Positions 6,908 through 7,676 of a DNA stretch of 7,676 nucleotides are shown here, piece by piece. Within the stretch, counting starts at the first letter, position 1, and each line of letters begins with the position of its first letter. Origin of the DNA: Clostridia bacterium. GTDB lineage: Bacteria > Bacillota > Clostridia > Christensenellales > UBA1242. The notes under the pieces were generated by a model. The model had not been told where the DNA came from, made no database searches, and saw nothing but the letters and a program-made list of their open reading frames with translations. Location of the stretch: assembly GCA_017443885.1 (NCBI GenBank), contig JAFSXW010000003.1:1-7676 (forward strand), given 5' to 3'. The position numbers and the translations under genes were made by a program.

Positions 6908-6936
6908 TTATATTTCATAAAAGATGTTCATAGAAT
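6908..6936 (+). promoter_or_regulatory. sigma-E-like sporulation promoter of yabP-yabQ
   Basis: TTATATT (6908-6914) matches the mother-cell sigma-E -35 consensus K-M-ATATT at 6 of 7 positions. After a 14-nt spacer, CATAGAAT (6929-6936) matches the -10 consensus CATACAAT at 7 of 8. Spacing and location before yabP fit; yabP and yabQ of Bacillus subtilis are known sigma-E regulon members. The expected start is near 6943, giving a leader of about 75 nt. Confidence 0.6.
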
Positions 6937-6966
6937 TTAGTGTAAACGCTAAATTCTTTTATTTTT
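6932..6966 (+). terminator. Rho-independent terminator of recD2
   Basis: An 11-bp stem, AGAATTTAGTG (6932-6942) with CGCTAAATTCT (6947-6957), includes one T-G wobble, has a TAAA loop, and is followed by TTTATTTTT. It lies 31 nt after the recD2 stop. Its left arm shares bases with the sigma-E-like -10 box of yabP. Confidence 0.75.
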
Positions 6967-7001
6967 GCACGGTTTTTTATTATTTTTGCACATTTTTTGC
7001 G
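6961..7001 (+). repeat. T-rich leader with a 10-bp direct repeat
   Basis: ATTTTTGCAC occurs at 6961-6970 and again at 6982-6991, exactly 21 bp apart, and a degenerate third copy ATTTTTTGCG follows at 6992-7001. The repeats lie in the predicted yabP leader. The spacing of two helical turns could suit a DNA-binding protein, but low-complexity expansion is an equally good explanation. Confidence 0.5.
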
Positions 7002-7009
7002 TTTTTTAT

Positions 7010-7014
7010 GGAGG
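7010..7014 (+). promoter_or_regulatory. Shine-Dalgarno site fixing the yabP start at ATG 7019
   Basis: GGAGG at 7010-7014 lies 4 nt before ATG 7019. A longer reading of the frame from TTG 6965 has no SD and encodes only a hydrophobic stretch absent from the family. Confidence 0.8.
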
Positions 7015-7018
7015 TTTT

Positions 7019-7288
7019 ATGGAAGAGCAATTAGTAAAAGAGCATAAAGTTGAAATGGTTAGTAGGAAACTTTTAACAATAAGTGGAGTTCAAGAGGTGA
7101 TAAGTTCTCAGGATAATTTAGTTAGCATAAAAACAGTGTGTTCGGCTATGCAAATAAGCGGAAATAGCCTAAGAATTGCAAAACTAGATTTAGACAAGGG
7201 ATTGCTTGAAATTGAAGGGAATTTATCTGGTATAAAATATTTAGGAAGTAGCACTAAGAAGTCTTTTTTTGCAAGGATATTTAAATAA
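7019..7288 (+). CDS. yabP: YabP-type sporulation protein
   Basis: This 89-residue protein matches the YabP domain along nearly its whole length: a basic-polar start (KEHKVEMVSRKLL), then the ISGVQEV segment (21-27), a central variable strand, QISGNSLRI (45-53), LDLDKGLLEIEGN (56-68) and a C-terminal segment GIKYLGSSTKKSFFARIFK. In Bacillus YabP is needed for normal spore formation and is made in the mother cell under sigma-E; its biochemical activity is not known. A domain this short with no membrane segment suggests a peripheral partner of the membrane protein encoded next. The stop TAA overlaps the next ATG by one base (TAATG), indicating translational coupling. Unlike the Bacillus arrangement, no divIC follows the pair, and recD2 lies upstream where many Firmicutes carry an S4-domain gene. 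Confidence 0.88.
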   Translation: MEEQLVKEHKVEMVSRKLLTISGVQEVISSQDNLVSIKTVCSAMQISGNSLRIAKLDLDKGLLEIEGNLSGIKYLGSSTKKSFFARIFK

Positions 7289-7593
7289 TGGATCTGAGCA
7301 TTTTGCTTTTTATAAAATTTATATTGCTGGGGCTCTTTTTGGCAAGTGCAATCAAAATCGTAGAATTACTGCAAAAATGGCTAAAATTTAATCTTTTCTT
7401 TAAAAATGTGTGTGAATTTTGCATGTTTTTTATGGCGGGGTTTGTATTTATGGGGCTTTCATTATATAATAATTTGCCACTTAGTAGTATGTGGTATATA
7501 TTTGCATGTGTAATTGGTATGGCAATTTTTTATTGCGCCTTATATATATTAAATAATGTTATAAAATTTAAAAAGAGCCCTACTAAAAAATAG
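7288..7593 (+). CDS. yabQ: YabQ-type spore cortex membrane protein
   Basis: YabQ is an integral membrane protein of the forespore-surrounding membranes required for cortex peptidoglycan synthesis in Bacillus. The 101-residue product has three predicted membrane segments: about 4-28 (LLFIKFILLGLFLASAIKIV), 38-60 and 67-93, with a basic tail KFKKSPTKK. The family pattern is seen in LLGLFLA near 13, the N-N pair after the second helix (LYNNLPL) and the following IGMAIFY. It is much shorter than Bacillus YabQ (about 211 residues), in line with the short clostridial forms. Assignment rests on topology, on these motifs and on its place directly after yabP. AAGGA at 7273-7277 is a weak SD inside yabP, and the start overlaps the yabP stop. 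Confidence 0.8.
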   Translation: MDLSILLFIKFILLGLFLASAIKIVELLQKWLKFNLFFKNVCEFCMFFMAGFVFMGLSLYNNLPLSSMWYIFACVIGMAIFYCALYILNNVIKFKKSPTKK

Positions 7594-7605
7594 AGCTCTT
7601 TTTTT
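7570..7605 (+). terminator. Rho-independent terminator overlapping the yabQ stop codon
   Basis: The arms AAAAAGAGC (7570-7578) and GCTCTTTTT (7595-7603), extended inward past one mismatch by CTA/TAG, form a stem followed by a seven-T run ending at 7605. The yabQ stop codon TAG (7591-7593) lies in the inner stem, so the last codons of yabQ form the left arm. The left A run could also stop transcription arriving from a convergent minus-strand gene. Confidence 0.85.
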
Positions 7606-7614
7606 GTTTAATAC

Positions 7615-7676
7615 TTATTCTGATAAATAACCGTTGATGGTAACTATTGTTGTGCCATTGCCAGTGCTATTTGCAG
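7615..7676 (-). CDS. possible 3' end of a minus-strand gene (only ~19 residues visible)
   Basis: On the minus strand one frame is open from the window edge to TAA at 7617-7615 and reads ANSTGNGTTIVTINGYLSE. The alternating Thr/Val/Ile and turn residues look like a terminal beta-hairpin of an exported or surface protein, but the stretch is too short to assign. The convergent orientation fits the A-rich left arm of the yabQ terminator at 7570-7605. The other two minus frames contain stops. A plus-strand frame from ATG 7637 is open to the edge, but has no SD and reads as hydrophobic residues. The start is outside the window. Confidence 0.4.
   Translation of the reverse strand, partial: ANSTGNGTTIVTINGYLSE

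Noticed and set aside
6965..7018. N-terminal extension of YabP from TTG 6965
   Set aside because: It lies in the T-rich leader, has no SD and has no counterpart in the family; ATG 7019 has a clear SD.
7008..7034. Short reading frame ATG 7008 overlapping the yabP start, as a leader peptide
   Set aside because: It has eight codons, no SD, and overlaps the yabP SD; most likely chance.

Overview
The window is a low-G+C, tightly packed bacterial chromosome segment. It carries homologues of the sporulation genes yabP and yabQ, a stand-alone RecD2 helicase, Gram-positive-style -35/-10 promoters and strong Shine-Dalgarno (SD) sites on some genes. This fits an endospore-forming member of the Bacillota, most likely an uncultured Clostridia-type anaerobe; species or genus cannot be named from this sequence. 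No mobile element, CRISPR array, tRNA or rRNA was seen, and no gene-free stretch exceeds about 120 bases.

Layout. (1) Positions 1-968 (+) hold the 3' part of an RsmF-type rRNA cytosine-5 methyltransferase. Its catalytic domain (frame 1, to 558) and C-terminal PUA-like RNA-binding domain (frame 3, to 968) are split by a -1 frame change, most likely at an A6 tract at 526-531. (2) Positions 1011-3424 (+) hold a short-chain dehydrogenase followed 2 nt later by methionyl-tRNA synthetase (metG, form without the C-terminal tRNA-binding domain). (3) Positions 3485-3886 (+) hold a MarR-type regulator with its own near-consensus promoter and SD, closed by a strong bidirectional-looking terminator. (4) A GNAT-type acetyltransferase (-) and recD2 (+) diverge from a 103-bp region with two back-to-back promoters. 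(5) Positions 7019-7593 (+) hold yabP-yabQ, overlapping by one base, behind a sigma-E-like promoter and ended by a terminator that overlaps the yabQ stop codon. (6) The last ~60 bases probably contain the 3' end of a convergent minus-strand gene.

The most interesting pattern is in the start regions. Three genes (the dehydrogenase, the GNAT protein and recD2) have a -35/N17/-10 promoter whose -10 box ends only 6-7 nt before the ATG, and none has a convincing SD. The predicted transcript therefore begins at or next to the start codon (leaderless mRNA). Genes predicted to have a leader or to lie inside an operon (marR, yabP, yabQ and, more weakly, metG) do have SD-like sites. A second compact arrangement is the sigma-E-like -10 box of yabP, which lies inside the left arm of the recD2 terminator hairpin. 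No wholly new multi-gene system is evident; the genes are mostly housekeeping and sporulation genes.
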